A stretch of DNA of 64,000 nucleotides from JAUNBN01 sp036645935 (lineage in GTDB: Bacteria > Bacillota > Clostridia > Oscillospirales > Ruminococcaceae). The position numbers and the translations under genes were made by a program. This document shows positions 1 through 8,187 of the stretch, in pieces. The stretch is taken from positions 124,001-188,000 of the forward strand of contig JAVXNE010000002.1 of the NCBI GenBank assembly GCA_036645935.1, written 5' to 3'. Every line of letters begins with the position of its first letter. Position 1 is the stretch's first letter. The notes below the pieces were generated by a model. It searched no databases. It worked only from the letters and a program-made list of their open reading frames with translations, and had not been told where the DNA came from.

Positions 1-249
1 CGGTTTGCCGCCGCAATACCGTGCTTTTATCGCGGTATACAGTGCTTTGTCGCTTGTCATTTCCTCAAGCGCGAAAACATGCGCCGTCGCGCCGAGGTGC
101 TTCAGATTTTTGCGTTTAGGCTTGCAGAGCTTCCTCAGATCACCGTCCGCCACGAAGGCGAACCCATCCTCTATGCTGAGCACGGCAAAGAACCGTCCCT
201 TGTCGCGCCCCGATTTTGAAAGCGCCGCGCTGCCAATTTCAATGTTCAT
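1..249 (-). CDS. KOW-domain RNA-binding protein, 3' end cut by window
   Basis: This minus-strand frame starts with MNIEIGSAALSKSGRDKG and runs off the left edge without a stop, so only about 83 residues are visible. The start has the form of a KOW motif (G-x-x-A-x-SKSGRDKGR-x-F-x-V) followed by FVADGDLRKLCKPKRKN, the pattern of the L14e-like KOW proteins that Firmicutes carry between map and infA. KOW folds bind RNA, so a ribosome-linked role is likely, but the exact function is not known to me. ATG at 249 sits 8 nt after GGGGA; an in-frame ATG at 255 is the alternative. The map stop is 13 nt upstream, so it is co-transcribed. Confidence 0.8.
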   Translation of the reverse strand, partial: MNIEIGSAALSKSGRDKGRFFAVLSIEDGFAFVADGDLRKLCKPKRKNLKHLGATAHVFALEEMTSDKALYTAIKARYCGGKP

Positions 250-261
250 AACCATCGTCCC

Positions 262-1011
262 CTATTCCTGTGTCAGGATAACGGGTCCGTTATCGGTTAT
301 CGCTATCGTGTACTCGAAGTGTGCCGACAGACTTCCGTCACGAGTGACGACCGTCCAATCGTTGTCGAGCACCTCGACCTCCAAACCACCGGAATTCACC
401 ATTGGCTCAATCGCGATGGTCATTCCTGAAACCAGCCTCGCCCCATGTCCTGCGCGGCCGTAGTTCGGTACCTCCGGATCCTCGTGGAGCTTGTGTCCCA
501 CACCGTGCCCGACATAATCTCGGACAACTGAACATCCGTTTGCCTCAACGTAAGCTTGCACCGCATGGCCTATATCCCCGACACGATTGCCGGGAATTGC
601 GACGGCAACAGCCCTTCTGAGGCTTTCGAGCGTAACATCGAGGAGCTTTTGCGCCTCAGCCGATATCGCTCCCACAGCGAAAGTAGCCGCGTTGTCGCCG
701 GTGAAGCCGTGCTTTTGCGCACCGACATCGACACTCACAATATCGCCCTCTGCCAGCTTGTGCGAGTGATTTGGAATTCCGTGTATCACCTCATCATTGA
801 CGGAGACACACGCACTTTTCGGAAACCCGTTATAGCCGAGAAAGGTCGGGGTCGCACCCTGTGACAGGATGTAGTCGCGCACAGCGTCGTCAACGTCAGC
901 GGTGGAAACTCCGACGGCGATGGCCTTCTTTGCGACCCTTAGTGCTCCGGCTGAGATCCGACACGCTTCTTTCATCGTCTCAATATCTCTTGCCGTTTTG
1001 AGAACTATCAT
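262..1011 (-). CDS. map: Methionine aminopeptidase type I
   Basis: Removes the initiator methionine from new proteins in the cytoplasm. The 249-residue length is normal for bacterial type Ia enzymes. Metal ligands are recognisable: D in SVDVGAQKHGFTGDNA (two Asp), H in YVGHGVGHKLHEDP, E in IAIEPMVN and E in AHFEYTIAI. The conserved substrate-side His is in HGIPNH. It follows adk with a 3-nt gap and precedes the KOW gene, the standard end of the spc operon in Firmicutes. Start ATG 1011 matches the usual N-terminus MIVLKTARDIE. Confidence 0.97.
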   Translation of the reverse strand: MIVLKTARDIETMKEACRISAGALRVAKKAIAVGVSTADVDDAVRDYILSQGATPTFLGYNGFPKSACVSVNDEVIHGIPNHSHKLAEGDIVSVDVGAQKHGFTGDNAATFAVGAISAEAQKLLDVTLESLRRAVAVAIPGNRVGDIGHAVQAYVEANGCSVVRDYVGHGVGHKLHEDPEVPNYGRAGHGARLVSGMTIAIEPMVNSGGLEVEVLDNDWTVVTRDGSLSAHFEYTIAITDNGPVILTQE

Positions 1012-1014
1012 TTT

Positions 1015-1647
1015 TTACTCCTCGAGAGAAGCGAGAATTGCACGGGTTATCTCCGCTATCTCGCCCTCTCCGGAAACATTGCGAAGGATACCTTTGGCCC
1101 CATAGTAGCTCTTGAGCTTCTCTGTGGTCTCATGATACACTCGCAGACGGTTTTTAACTGTCGATTCCTCGTCGTCACTGCGCGAGATGAGCTCTCCGCC
1201 GCACCGATCGCAGATTCCCTCTTTCGAAGGTTTCTTAAACTCTGTGTGGTAGGATGAGCCGCACTTTTTGCACGAGCGGCGTCCCGTTATGCGCGGGATA
1301 ATTGTCTCATCAGGAACCTCAATATTTATAACTCGGTCAATCGTCACTCCCATGCTCTCGAGCGCATCGGCCTGTGCGGTCGTGCGGGGCACGCCGTCCA
1401 GAATAAAGCCATCTGCGCAATCCGGCTGTGAGAGTCTCTCGCTTATGATTCCGATTATCACATCATCCGGCACAAGCTCGCCCTTGTCCATAAAGGACTT
1501 GGCTTTGAGCCCCAGCTCGGTCTCGTTGCGAACAGCTTCCTTGAGTATGTTTCCGGTGCTTATTATCGGCACCGACAGCCTCTCGGCTACCACCTCAGCC
1601 TGTGTCCCCTTGCCTGCGCCCGGAGCACCTAAAAGTATCAGTTTCAC
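1015..1647 (-). CDS. adk: Adenylate kinase (zinc-binding long form)
   Basis: Interconverts ATP + AMP and 2 ADP. The P-loop GAPGAGKGTQA is at residues 7-17, and the AMP-site pattern DGVPRTTAQA is present. The LID domain keeps four cysteines, CKKC and CDRC, so it should bind structural zinc as in Gram-positive enzymes. The 210-residue length is typical. The Arg residues of the LID (RITGRRSC) are intact. It sits between secY (13-nt gap) and map (3-nt gap) in one transcription unit. Confidence 0.97.
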   Translation of the reverse strand: MKLILLGAPGAGKGTQAEVVAERLSVPIISTGNILKEAVRNETELGLKAKSFMDKGELVPDDVIIGIISERLSQPDCADGFILDGVPRTTAQADALESMGVTIDRVINIEVPDETIIPRITGRRSCKKCGSSYHTEFKKPSKEGICDRCGGELISRSDDEESTVKNRLRVYHETTEKLKSYYGAKGILRNVSGEGEIAEITRAILASLEE

Positions 1648-1660
1648 GTTAACGTTCCTC

Positions 1661-2983
1661 CTATTCCAGGAATCCCTTGTGATGCCTCATGAGCATGTAG
1701 GATTCCAGCGTGTTGGAGATCTCGAGCGCGACGCCGACCACGATAAGCACCGAGGTGCCGCCGAGCGCGATGTTGATTCCCGTGATGTTAGCTATCAGTA
1801 TCGGCAGTGTCGCCACCAAAATCAAGAAGACGCCGCCGATGAATGTGATTTTTGAAACAACGCGCGCTATAAAGTCTGAGGTCGATCTGCCCGGACGTAT
1901 GCCGGGAATCGTACCCGAATTTTTGCGCAGGTCATTTGCCATCTGAACAGGATTATACTGCACCGCAACATAGAAGAAGTTGAATCCCATGATGAGCAGT
2001 GCGTAAATTACGGCGTAGGCCCAACCGCTCGTCTTGAACCAGCCGAGCACAGTGCCCCAGAATCCGGTGTATATCCCGAAGAAGTCGCGGATCGTACCGG
2101 GAACCGAGAGGAACGCCGAAGCAAAGATAACGGGCAGAACGCCTGTCATATTCACTTTTATCGGAATGTTAGTGGACTGGCCTCCGTACATCTTGCGACC
2201 GACAACACGTTTGGCATACTGCACCGGAATGCGGCGCTCGGCCGCCGTGACGGTCACAATGAGCACGAACATTCCCGCAAACATCAAAATGATGAGCGGC
2301 ACCAACCAATAGAACATCGGCTGCGCGGGCTGCGCGACGCCGCCTTGTACCAACGTGCCGGCAGCAGCCTTAAAGTATGTCACAATCTGAGCGAACGCGT
2401 TGACGAGCCCTGCGATGATTCCGGTGAATATGAGCAGCGAAATTCCGTTGCCTATGCCCTTTGAGTCAATCTGCTCTCCTAACCACATGAGGAGCACTGC
2501 GCCGGCTGTGAAGCATCCGATTATGACAAACGCGGTGAATATACCTGCAAAGCCGTCTGTGTACATCAGCGCACCCTGGCGTTTGACGAGCAGATAGTAA
2601 ATGGAGGCGAGCACCAGCGCTATGCCAATCGCGGAATATCTCGTGAGATTGTTGAGCTTGCGACGACCGTCTTCACCCTCCTTGGACCACCGCTCGAGAG
2701 CGGGGATAACCACCTGGAGCAACTGGATTATAATTGACGCATTGATGTAAGGGGTGACACCGAGAGCAAACAGTGTTGCCTGCGAGAAGCCGCCGCCCGT
2801 CATCAGGTCGAAGAAGCCGAATATCGTGCCTTCGGTGTTGAGCGAGGTCGCGAGCACACTCGCGTCAATAAATGGCACGACAATCGCGGCACCCAATCGG
2901 AAGATGAACAGTATGATAAGCGTAAAGATAATCTTTTTACGCAGATCGTCGATTTTCCATGCGTTTCTAAACGTCTGGAACAT
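1661..2983 (-). CDS. secY: Protein translocase channel subunit SecY
   Basis: Core of the SecYEG channel in the cytoplasmic membrane, carrying proteins across or into it. The 440-residue protein has about ten hydrophobic segments. It starts with MFQTFRNAWKIDDLRKKI and has the plug-region pattern GGGFSQATLFALGVTPYINASIIIQLL, both standard for SecY. The basic cytoplasmic loops (RRIPVQYAKR, RPGRSTSDFI) needed for ribosome and SecA contact are kept. It starts 2 nt after the rplO stop, so translation is probably coupled. Confidence 0.97.
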   Translation of the reverse strand: MFQTFRNAWKIDDLRKKIIFTLIILFIFRLGAAIVVPFIDASVLATSLNTEGTIFGFFDLMTGGGFSQATLFALGVTPYINASIIIQLLQVVIPALERWSKEGEDGRRKLNNLTRYSAIGIALVLASIYYLLVKRQGALMYTDGFAGIFTAFVIIGCFTAGAVLLMWLGEQIDSKGIGNGISLLIFTGIIAGLVNAFAQIVTYFKAAAGTLVQGGVAQPAQPMFYWLVPLIILMFAGMFVLIVTVTAAERRIPVQYAKRVVGRKMYGGQSTNIPIKVNMTGVLPVIFASAFLSVPGTIRDFFGIYTGFWGTVLGWFKTSGWAYAVIYALLIMGFNFFYVAVQYNPVQMANDLRKNSGTIPGIRPGRSTSDFIARVVSKITFIGGVFLILVATLPILIANITGINIALGGTSVLIVVGVALEISNTLESYMLMRHHKGFLE

Positions 2984-2985
2984 CG

Positions 2986-3423
2986 TTACATCACCTCGGC
3001 CTTTCCGCCGGCCTTCTCGATCTTCTCCTTGGCCGTCTCGGTGAACGCGGCCAACTGAACCGTGAGCTTTTTGGTCAGTTCACCGTTGCCGAGCACCTTG
3101 ACGCCGTCAAGCGTCTTTTTGATGAGACCGGCGTCGAGCAAAGCAGTGACGTCGACAACTGCGCCGTCCTCAAAGCCGTTGAGATCGGCAATCTTTATCG
3201 TTGCGTATTTGGTCGCGAAAATGTTGTGGAAACCGCGCTTGGGGATACGGCGGACGAGCGGAAGCTGGCCGCCTTCAAAATATGCAGGCTTGGCTCCGGA
3301 ACGCGCGAGCTGGCCCTTATGGCCTTTGCCGGCGGTCTTGCCGTTGCCCGAACCCGCTCCGCGGCCCTTGCGCTTCGGCGACGTGCTCGCTCCTATGGCG
3401 GGCTGCAGTTCGTTTAGCTTCAT
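2986..3423 (-). CDS. rplO: 50S ribosomal protein L15
   Basis: Late-assembly protein of the large subunit. The N-terminus MKLNELQPAIGASTSPKRKGRGAGSGNGKTAGKGHKGQ is the usual Gly/Lys-rich tail that enters 23S rRNA. The length of 145 residues is normal. I prefer ATG 3423 (10 nt after AGGAGG) over the in-frame ATG 3429, which would be only 4 nt from it. It lies between rpmD and secY as in the spc operon of most bacteria. Confidence 0.96.
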   Translation of the reverse strand: MKLNELQPAIGASTSPKRKGRGAGSGNGKTAGKGHKGQLARSGAKPAYFEGGQLPLVRRIPKRGFHNIFATKYATIKIADLNGFEDGAVVDVTALLDAGLIKKTLDGVKVLGNGELTKKLTVQLAAFTETAKEKIEKAGGKAEVM

Positions 3424-3438
3424 GAGCATTGCACCTCC

Positions 3439-3915
3439 TTATCCTTCGGTTACCTCGACCATATGGGAAATCTTCACTATCTTTCCGCGGGTCGCGGCGT
3501 TGTCGGGCTGGGTAACAGTATCGCCAATACGGCGAAGCCCGAGAGATTTTGCAGTGACTATCTGTTTGTCAAGACGTCCCACAAGACTCTTGGTGAGCCT
3601 TATCTTGATGGTCGTGACCGCGGCCTTTGCAGTTTCGCGCTTGGCAGCGGGACGGCTTTCCTTAACCTCTGCAACAGCAGCTTCGGTTTTGGGTTCAATC
3701 ACAGCCTCTGCCGCAACTTTTTCGGCCGGTTTAGTCGCCTTTTTGGGGGCAGCGGCTTTTTTGGCGACGGGCTTTTTGTCCTCAGCGACGTCTGTCTTTT
3801 TCGCTGCTGGTTTTTTAACAGCCGCCGGCTTCTTTTCGGCCACGGAGGCCGTCTTTTTGGCAGTGGTCTTCTTTTCGGTGGCCGCCTCGTCGGCAGCTTT
3901 CTTTTCGGTTGCCAT
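3439..3915 (-). CDS. rpmD: 50S ribosomal protein L30 with long Lys/Ala-rich N-terminal extension
   Basis: The last 60 or so residues (TTIKIRLTKSLVGRLDKQ to MVEVTEG) are a complete L30. The first 95 or so are an added low-complexity tail made of Lys, Ala, Pro, Thr and Glu in AAKK/PAVKK-type repeats, like histone H1-type tails. Bacterial L30 is normally about 60 residues. ATG 3915 has AAAGGAGG 10 nt upstream and no ATG with a ribosome-binding site occurs next to the core, so the tail appears genuinely translated. The role of the tail is unknown; RNA contact or assembly is an inference from its charge. Confidence 0.93.
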   Translation of the reverse strand: MATEKKAADEAATEKKTTAKKTASVAEKKPAAVKKPAAKKTDVAEDKKPVAKKAAAPKKATKPAEKVAAEAVIEPKTEAAVAEVKESRPAAKRETAKAAVTTIKIRLTKSLVGRLDKQIVTAKSLGLRRIGDTVTQPDNAATRGKIVKISHMVEVTEG

Positions 3916-3931
3916 TATGACATTACCTCCT

Positions 3932-4438
3932 TTAGCCTAAAATTTCTTTCGGCGTTTTGCCGCGGACAGCGGCTACCTGCTGCACATCGCGCAGCGCGGT
4001 CAGACCGTCGAATGTCGCGCGAACAACGTTGTTGGGGTTGTTGGAGCGCAAGGACTTGGTACGAATGTCCTTTATGCCCGAAACCTCCATGACGGCGCGA
4101 ACCGGACCGCCGGCAATGACGCCGGTACCGGGAGCGGCGGGCTTGAGCAGCACACTGCCCGCGCCGAACTTTCCGATTACCTCGTGAGGAATTGTCGTCC
4201 CCATGAGGGATATTTTTACGATATTTTTCTTGGCGTCCTCGAGCCCCTTGCGTATAGCCTCAGGGACTTCTCCGGCCTTACCGAGCCCGCAGCCGATTAT
4301 GCCGTTTCCGTCGCCGACGACGACGAGTGCGGAGAACTTAAAGATTCGTCCGCCCTTGACCGTCTTTGCAACGCGGTTTATAGACACGACCTTTTCTTTA
4401 AGATCGAGCGTTGAAGCGTCCAGTCTTTCCAAATCCAT
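3932..4438 (-). CDS. rpsE: 30S ribosomal protein S5
   Basis: Small-subunit protein at the mRNA entry site, important for decoding accuracy. The double-stranded RNA-binding N-domain is seen in VVSINRVAKTVKGGRIFKFSA, and the second domain in PAAPGTGVIAGGPVRAVMEVSGI. The 168-residue length is normal. It lies between rplR (9-nt gap) and rpmD (16-nt gap) in the conserved spc order. Nothing odd is seen in the sequence. Confidence 0.97.
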   Translation of the reverse strand: MDLERLDASTLDLKEKVVSINRVAKTVKGGRIFKFSALVVVGDGNGIIGCGLGKAGEVPEAIRKGLEDAKKNIVKISLMGTTIPHEVIGKFGAGSVLLKPAAPGTGVIAGGPVRAVMEVSGIKDIRTKSLRSNNPNNVVRATFDGLTALRDVQQVAAVRGKTPKEILG

Positions 4439-4447
4439 GTCCTCCCC

Positions 4448-4807
4448 TTAAAACTTGAGTCCGCCGTCGCGGGCGCCCTCGGCGAGAGCTTTCACGCGGC
4501 CGTGATAAATGAAGCCGCCGCGGTCGAATACGACCTCGGTAATGCCGAGCTTTTGTGCCTTTTCCGCAATCGCCTTGCCGACTTTATTCGCGGCATCGGC
4601 ATTGCCTGTGTAGCCCTCGATGCCCTTTTCAAGCGTTGAGGCCGAGCACAGGGTATTGCCGGTAACGTCGTCGATAAGCTGGGCATAGATGTGCTTAGAG
4701 GAGCGGAATACGTTAAGGCGCGGACACTCTTTTGTGCCGCTGATCTTGCCGCGCACACGCTTATGACGAAGCAGGCGCTGCTTGTTGCTGTCGCGTTTGG
4801 TAACCAT
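4448..4807 (-). CDS. rplR: 50S ribosomal protein L18
   Basis: Binds 5S rRNA with L5 and helps build the central protuberance of the large subunit. The pattern RLNVFRSSKHIYAQLIDD followed by AAxxVGKAIAEKAQKLGI and VVFDRGGFIYHGRVKALAEGARDGGL is diagnostic. The length of 119 residues is normal. ATG 4807 follows a GAAAGGAG-type site at good distance. It lies between rplF and rpsE. Confidence 0.97.
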   Translation of the reverse strand: MVTKRDSNKQRLLRHKRVRGKISGTKECPRLNVFRSSKHIYAQLIDDVTGNTLCSASTLEKGIEGYTGNADAANKVGKAIAEKAQKLGITEVVFDRGGFIYHGRVKALAEGARDGGLKF

Positions 4808-4828
4808 AATGCTTCACATCTCCTTTCG

Positions 4829-5377
4829 CTATTCTTTTGTGCCCTTGCCGGCCTTGCCCTCTTTGTGGGCGACGAACTCTCCGGCATAGCGGATTCCCTT
4901 GCCCTTGTATGGCTCGGGCGGGCGTTTCTCGCGGATTTCGGCCGCAAACTGGCCGACCTTCTGCTTGTCAATTCCCGTAACTGTTATCTTGTTGGGAGCG
5001 GGGACTTCGACGACTATGTCGTCGTTATCGCTCATGATTACCTGATGTGAATACCCGAGGTTCATCACAAGATCGCTGCCCTGCTTGGCGGCGCGGTAAC
5101 CCACGCCCTGAATTTCAAGATCCTTTTTGAAACCCTCGGTCACTCCGTCAACCATATTGCTGATAAGGGTTCGCGTGAGTCCGTGTAGCGAACGGTATTC
5201 CTTATCGTCCGAAGGACGCGAAACCGTCAACTCTCCGTTTTCGAGCTTGAGCTGCATCTTGGGCGAGAAGGCCTGAACGAGCTGGCCTTTAGGTCCCTTT
5301 ACGGTAACGGTGTTTCCCTCGATTTTAACCTCTACTCCGGAAGGAATTGTTATCGCTTTTCTACCGATTCTCGACAT
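4829..5377 (-). CDS. rplF: 50S ribosomal protein L6
   Basis: Large-subunit protein near the factor-binding centre. It starts with MSRIGRKAITIPSGVEV and holds the C-terminal signature PEPYKGKGIRYAGE. The length of 182 residues is usual; the two repeated alpha/beta domains are both complete. Its 15-nt gap to rpsH and strong AGGAGG site fit the operon. Confidence 0.97.
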   Translation of the reverse strand: MSRIGRKAITIPSGVEVKIEGNTVTVKGPKGQLVQAFSPKMQLKLENGELTVSRPSDDKEYRSLHGLTRTLISNMVDGVTEGFKKDLEIQGVGYRAAKQGSDLVMNLGYSHQVIMSDNDDIVVEVPAPNKITVTGIDKQKVGQFAAEIREKRPPEPYKGKGIRYAGEFVAHKEGKAGKGTKE

Positions 5378-5392
5378 ATTGTTTTCCCTCCT

Positions 5393-5791
5393 TTACCAGA
5401 CAAACGCCAGGACTTCGCCGCCTAAATTGTCGGCGCGTGCCTGCTTGTCTGTCATGACGCCCGCAGGCGTTGATACTATCGCGATACCGAGGCCCCTTAG
5501 AACCTTGGGCATCTTCTCGCAGCTCGCATAAATGCGAAGTCCGGGCTTGCTGACTCTGCGAATTCCAGTTATAGCCGATCGCTTGTCTTCGCCGTATTTG
5601 AGCGTCAGCTTAATGACGCCCTGCTTGTTGTCCTCTGTGACCTGCATTCCCTTAACGTAGCCCTCATCCACGAGGATTTTCGCTATCGCCTTTTTCAGGT
5701 TGGAAGCGGGAATGTCAACAGTGTCGTGCTTCGCGGTGCTTGCGTTGCGGACGCGAGTCAACAAATCGGCAATTGGGTCTGTGATATGCAT
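5393..5791 (-). CDS. rpsH: 30S ribosomal protein S8
   Basis: Binds 16S rRNA helix 21 early in small-subunit assembly. The N-terminus MHITDPIADLLTRVRNA and the C-terminal signature STPAGVMTDKQARADNLGGEVLAFVW are diagnostic. The 132-residue length is standard. In Escherichia coli S8 represses the spc operon by binding near the L5 start; whether that applies here is not visible from the sequence. Confidence 0.97.
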   Translation of the reverse strand: MHITDPIADLLTRVRNASTAKHDTVDIPASNLKKAIAKILVDEGYVKGMQVTEDNKQGVIKLTLKYGEDKRSAITGIRRVSKPGLRIYASCEKMPKVLRGLGIAIVSTPAGVMTDKQARADNLGGEVLAFVW

Positions 5792-5807
5792 ACTGTTTCT
5801 CCTCCCT

Positions 5808-5993
5808 TTACCAACTGGCTTTTCTTACTCCGGGAATCTGGCCCTGATAGGCAAGTTCCCTGAAGCAGATGCGGCAAACTCCGTATTTGCGAAGATACGC
5901 GTGCGGACGGCCGCAGATCTTGCAGCGGTTATATGCGCGAGTTGAAAATTTCGCGACTGCCTGCTGCTTGTTTATCATTGATTTTTTAGCCAT
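5808..5993 (-). CDS. rpsN: 30S ribosomal protein S14 type Z (zinc form)
   Basis: Short, 61-residue zinc-binding form of S14, located on the head of the small subunit. The zinc ligands are the pairs CKIC and CRIC flanking GRPHAYLRKYGV. This form is typical of the spc-operon copy in Firmicutes, as opposed to the long cysteine-free form induced in zinc starvation. It sits between rplE and rpsH. Confidence 0.97.
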   Translation of the reverse strand: MAKKSMINKQQAVAKFSTRAYNRCKICGRPHAYLRKYGVCRICFRELAYQGQIPGVRKASW

Positions 5994-6009
5994 TTCGCAT
6001 TACCCCCCG

Positions 6010-6552
6010 TTATTCCGCGAACGGAGCGCCGAGCTGTGATAACAGCTCTCTGCCCTCTTCGTCGGTTGCTGCGGTGGTGACGATGGCAATGTCCATGCCT
6101 CGCACCGCGTCGATTTTATCATATTCAATTTCGGGGAATATCAGCTGTTCCTTCAGACCGAGCGAATAGTTGCCGCGGCCGTCGAAGCTGTCTGCGTTGA
6201 TTCCGCGGAAGTCGCGAACACGCGGAAGCGCGACGTTGAACAGCCTGTCGATGAACTCATACATACGTTCGCCGCGAAGTGTGACTTTCGCGCCTACGGG
6301 CATTCCCTCGCGCAGCTTGAAGTTAGCGACCGACTTCTTGGCGTTGCAAATAATTGCCTTCTGTCCCGTGATCTTTGCGAGGTCGCTGACAATGGCCTCC
6401 ATGATCTTCGGGTTGTCCCTCGCTTCGCCGCAACCGACATTGACGACGATCTTGTCGAGCTTGGGGATCTGCATTACGCTCTTGTAGGAGAACTTTGTCA
6501 TAAGAGCGGGTGCGATCTCTTTGTCGTAAAGTTCCTTGATTCTCGCTGCCAT
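6010..6552 (-). CDS. rplE: 50S ribosomal protein L5
   Basis: Binds 5S rRNA and contacts P-site tRNA. The frame is open further upstream, but that part overlaps rplX and lacks a site. I choose ATG 6552 because it is preceded by GGGGAGGAG and gives the normal N-terminus MAARIKELYDKEIAPALM and 180 residues. Diagnostic patterns are LKEQLIFPEIEYDKIDAVRGMDI and VGAKVTLRGERMYEFIDRL. Confidence 0.97.
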   Translation of the reverse strand: MAARIKELYDKEIAPALMTKFSYKSVMQIPKLDKIVVNVGCGEARDNPKIMEAIVSDLAKITGQKAIICNAKKSVANFKLREGMPVGAKVTLRGERMYEFIDRLFNVALPRVRDFRGINADSFDGRGNYSLGLKEQLIFPEIEYDKIDAVRGMDIAIVTTAATDEEGRELLSQLGAPFAE

Positions 6553-6568
6553 ATTTTCTCCTCCCCGC

Positions 6569-6892
6569 TCAGAATGTCCCGCCGCAGCCCTTGTGCTTGC
6601 AGACGCGGACTTTTTTACCGTCCTTGTCGACCGCATGGCCGACGCGCGTCGGCTTGCCACACTTGGGGCATACCGGCATGACTTTACAGGAATAGAGAGA
6701 CGCTTCGGCCTTTACCAGACCGCCCGCTTCGCCCTGCCTGCGCGGCTTGACATGTTTCGTTACGATATTCTGACCCTCGACGATAACTTTCTTCTCGTCG
6801 GGTGAGACCTGGAGCACCTTGCCCTTTTTTCCGCGGTCGCGGCCGGTAACTATCTGGACGGTGTCGCCGGTCTTTACATGAAGCTTATTCAT
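6569..6892 (-). CDS. rplX: 50S ribosomal protein L24
   Basis: Starts assembly of the large subunit by binding the 5' part of 23S rRNA. The KOW motif is in the first 30 residues (GDTVQIVTGRDRGKKGKVLQV). The C-terminal half carries CPKCGKPTRVGH and VCKHKGCGGTF, a zinc-ribbon-like pair of cysteine motifs seen in many Firmicutes L24 proteins. The 107-residue length is normal. Confidence 0.96.
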   Translation of the reverse strand: MNKLHVKTGDTVQIVTGRDRGKKGKVLQVSPDEKKVIVEGQNIVTKHVKPRRQGEAGGLVKAEASLYSCKVMPVCPKCGKPTRVGHAVDKDGKKVRVCKHKGCGGTF

Positions 6893-6904
6893 TTATAGAC
6901 CTCC

Positions 6905-7273
6905 TCAAAGAACTTCGGGAGCGAGCGAGAGGATCTTAAGATAATCCTTCTCGCGCAGCTCGCGCGCCACCGGCCCGAAAATACGGGTACCGCTCGGGTT
7001 TTTGTCGTCCTTGATGATAACTGCTGCGTTCTCGTCAAATCGGATGTAGCTGCCGTCATCGCGGCGCATGCCTTTTTTGCTGCGCACGATGACTGCTTTT
7101 ATAACGTCACCCTTCTTGATAGAACCGCCGGGCGCGGCCTTTTTGACCGACGCCACTATCACATCGCCAATATTGGCGTACCTCCTGCGGGAGCCTCCCA
7201 GCACTCGAATGCACATGATCTCTTTCGCACCGGTGTTGTCGGCAACCTTGAGGTAAGTCTGCATCTGTACCAC
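6905..7273 (-). CDS. rplN: 50S ribosomal protein L14
   Basis: Large-subunit protein that binds 23S rRNA and contacts the small subunit. The start codon is GTG at 7273, 7 nt after GGAGG, giving MVQMQTYLKVADNTGAKEIMC; this matches the usual 122-residue protein. The signature GDVIVASVKKAAPGG(S)IKKGDVIKAVIVRS is complete. It lies 12 nt after rpsQ. Confidence 0.97.
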   Translation of the reverse strand: MVQMQTYLKVADNTGAKEIMCIRVLGGSRRRYANIGDVIVASVKKAAPGGSIKKGDVIKAVIVRSKKGMRRDDGSYIRFDENAAVIIKDDKNPSGTRIFGPVARELREKDYLKILSLAPEVL

Positions 7274-7285
7274 AGTACTTCCTCC

Positions 7286-7543
7286 CTATTTCGCTTTCTC
7301 GATGATTTGGACAAGACGCCATCTCTTATCCTTGGACAAGGGGCGCGTCTCCATGATCTTGACGCGGTCACCGACGTTGCACTCATTGTTCTCGTCGTGC
7401 GCCTTAAACTTGACGGTGCGCTTGATAATTTTTTTGTAGAGAGGGTGCTGAACGCTGTCCTCGATCGCAACGACAATCGTTTTATCCATCTTGTCGCTGA
7501 CAACCTTACCGATGCGGGTCTTTCTCAAATTGCGCTCGCTCAT
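7286..7543 (-). CDS. rpsQ: 30S ribosomal protein S17
   Basis: Binds the 5' domain of 16S rRNA. The 85-residue protein has the expected S17 OB-fold pattern: RKTRIGKVVSDKMDKTIVV, then HPLYKKIIKRTVKFKAHDENN and GDRVKIMETRPLSKDKRWRLV. Its ATG directly abuts the rpmC stop codon, so the two are translationally coupled. Confidence 0.97.
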   Translation of the reverse strand: MSERNLRKTRIGKVVSDKMDKTIVVAIEDSVQHPLYKKIIKRTVKFKAHDENNECNVGDRVKIMETRPLSKDKRWRLVQIIEKAK

Positions 7544-7762
7544 TTATCCGTCCTCCCTCTCGCTGTTGCCGCTCTTGATCTCGAGAGCGCGCATAACGGT
7601 TTTGACTCGCGCGATGTCGCGCTTGACGTCCTTTATCTTTCCAGGATTCTCGAGCTGGTTAATCGCGTGTTGAAAGCGCAGGTTGAACAGCTCTCCTTTA
7701 AGATCGGCGAGCTTTGTCTCAAGCTCTTTTTCTGACAGCTTGCTGATTTCGGTCGCTTTCAT
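7544..7762 (-). CDS. rpmC: 50S ribosomal protein L29
   Basis: Small helical-hairpin protein near the exit tunnel. ATG 7762 overlaps the rplP stop in a TGATG arrangement and is 9 nt from GGGGG; the in-frame GTG at 7765 is less likely. The 72 residues include the signature LFNLRFQHAINQLENPGKIKDVKRDIARVKT. The protein is normal in length and position. Confidence 0.96.
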   Translation of the reverse strand: MKATEISKLSEKELETKLADLKGELFNLRFQHAINQLENPGKIKDVKRDIARVKTVMRALEIKSGNSEREDG

Positions 7763-8187
7763 CACTGCTCACCCCCGGTCTGCTCTTTCTTGACAAACTT
7801 GCATTTGATGGGAAGCTTGTGCGCCGCAAGACGAATTGCCTCGCGAGCCGACTCTTCGTCGACGCCGCCTATCTCAAACATCACGCGGCCGGGCTTTACA
7901 ACTGCCACCCAGTATTCGGGACTGCCCTTGCCGGAACCCATGCGGGTTTCTGCCGGCTTTTCGGTGACGGGCTTATCGGGAAATATCTTGATCCAAACCT
8001 GACCGCCGCGCTTGATATAGCGCGTCATGGCGATACGGGCGGCTTCGATCTGGTTGGATTTAATCCAGCCGGGCTCAAGAGCCTGAAGTCCATACTCCCC
8101 GTAGGTCACCGTGTTGCCGCGAAGTGCCTTGCCCTTCATGCGGCCTCGGTGAACGCGGCGATATTTAACTCTTTTCGGTAAAAGCAT
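7762..8187 (-). CDS. rplP: 50S ribosomal protein L16
   Basis: Organises the A-site region of the large subunit. MLLPKRVKYRRVHRGRMKGKALRG and the pattern RIAMTRYIKRGGQVWIKIFPDKPVTEKPAETRMGSGKG are diagnostic; 141 residues is usual. The start overlaps the rpsC stop by one base (TAATG), indicating tight translational coupling. Confidence 0.97.
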   Translation of the reverse strand: MLLPKRVKYRRVHRGRMKGKALRGNTVTYGEYGLQALEPGWIKSNQIEAARIAMTRYIKRGGQVWIKIFPDKPVTEKPAETRMGSGKGSPEYWVAVVKPGRVMFEIGGVDEESAREAIRLAAHKLPIKCKFVKKEQTGGEQ

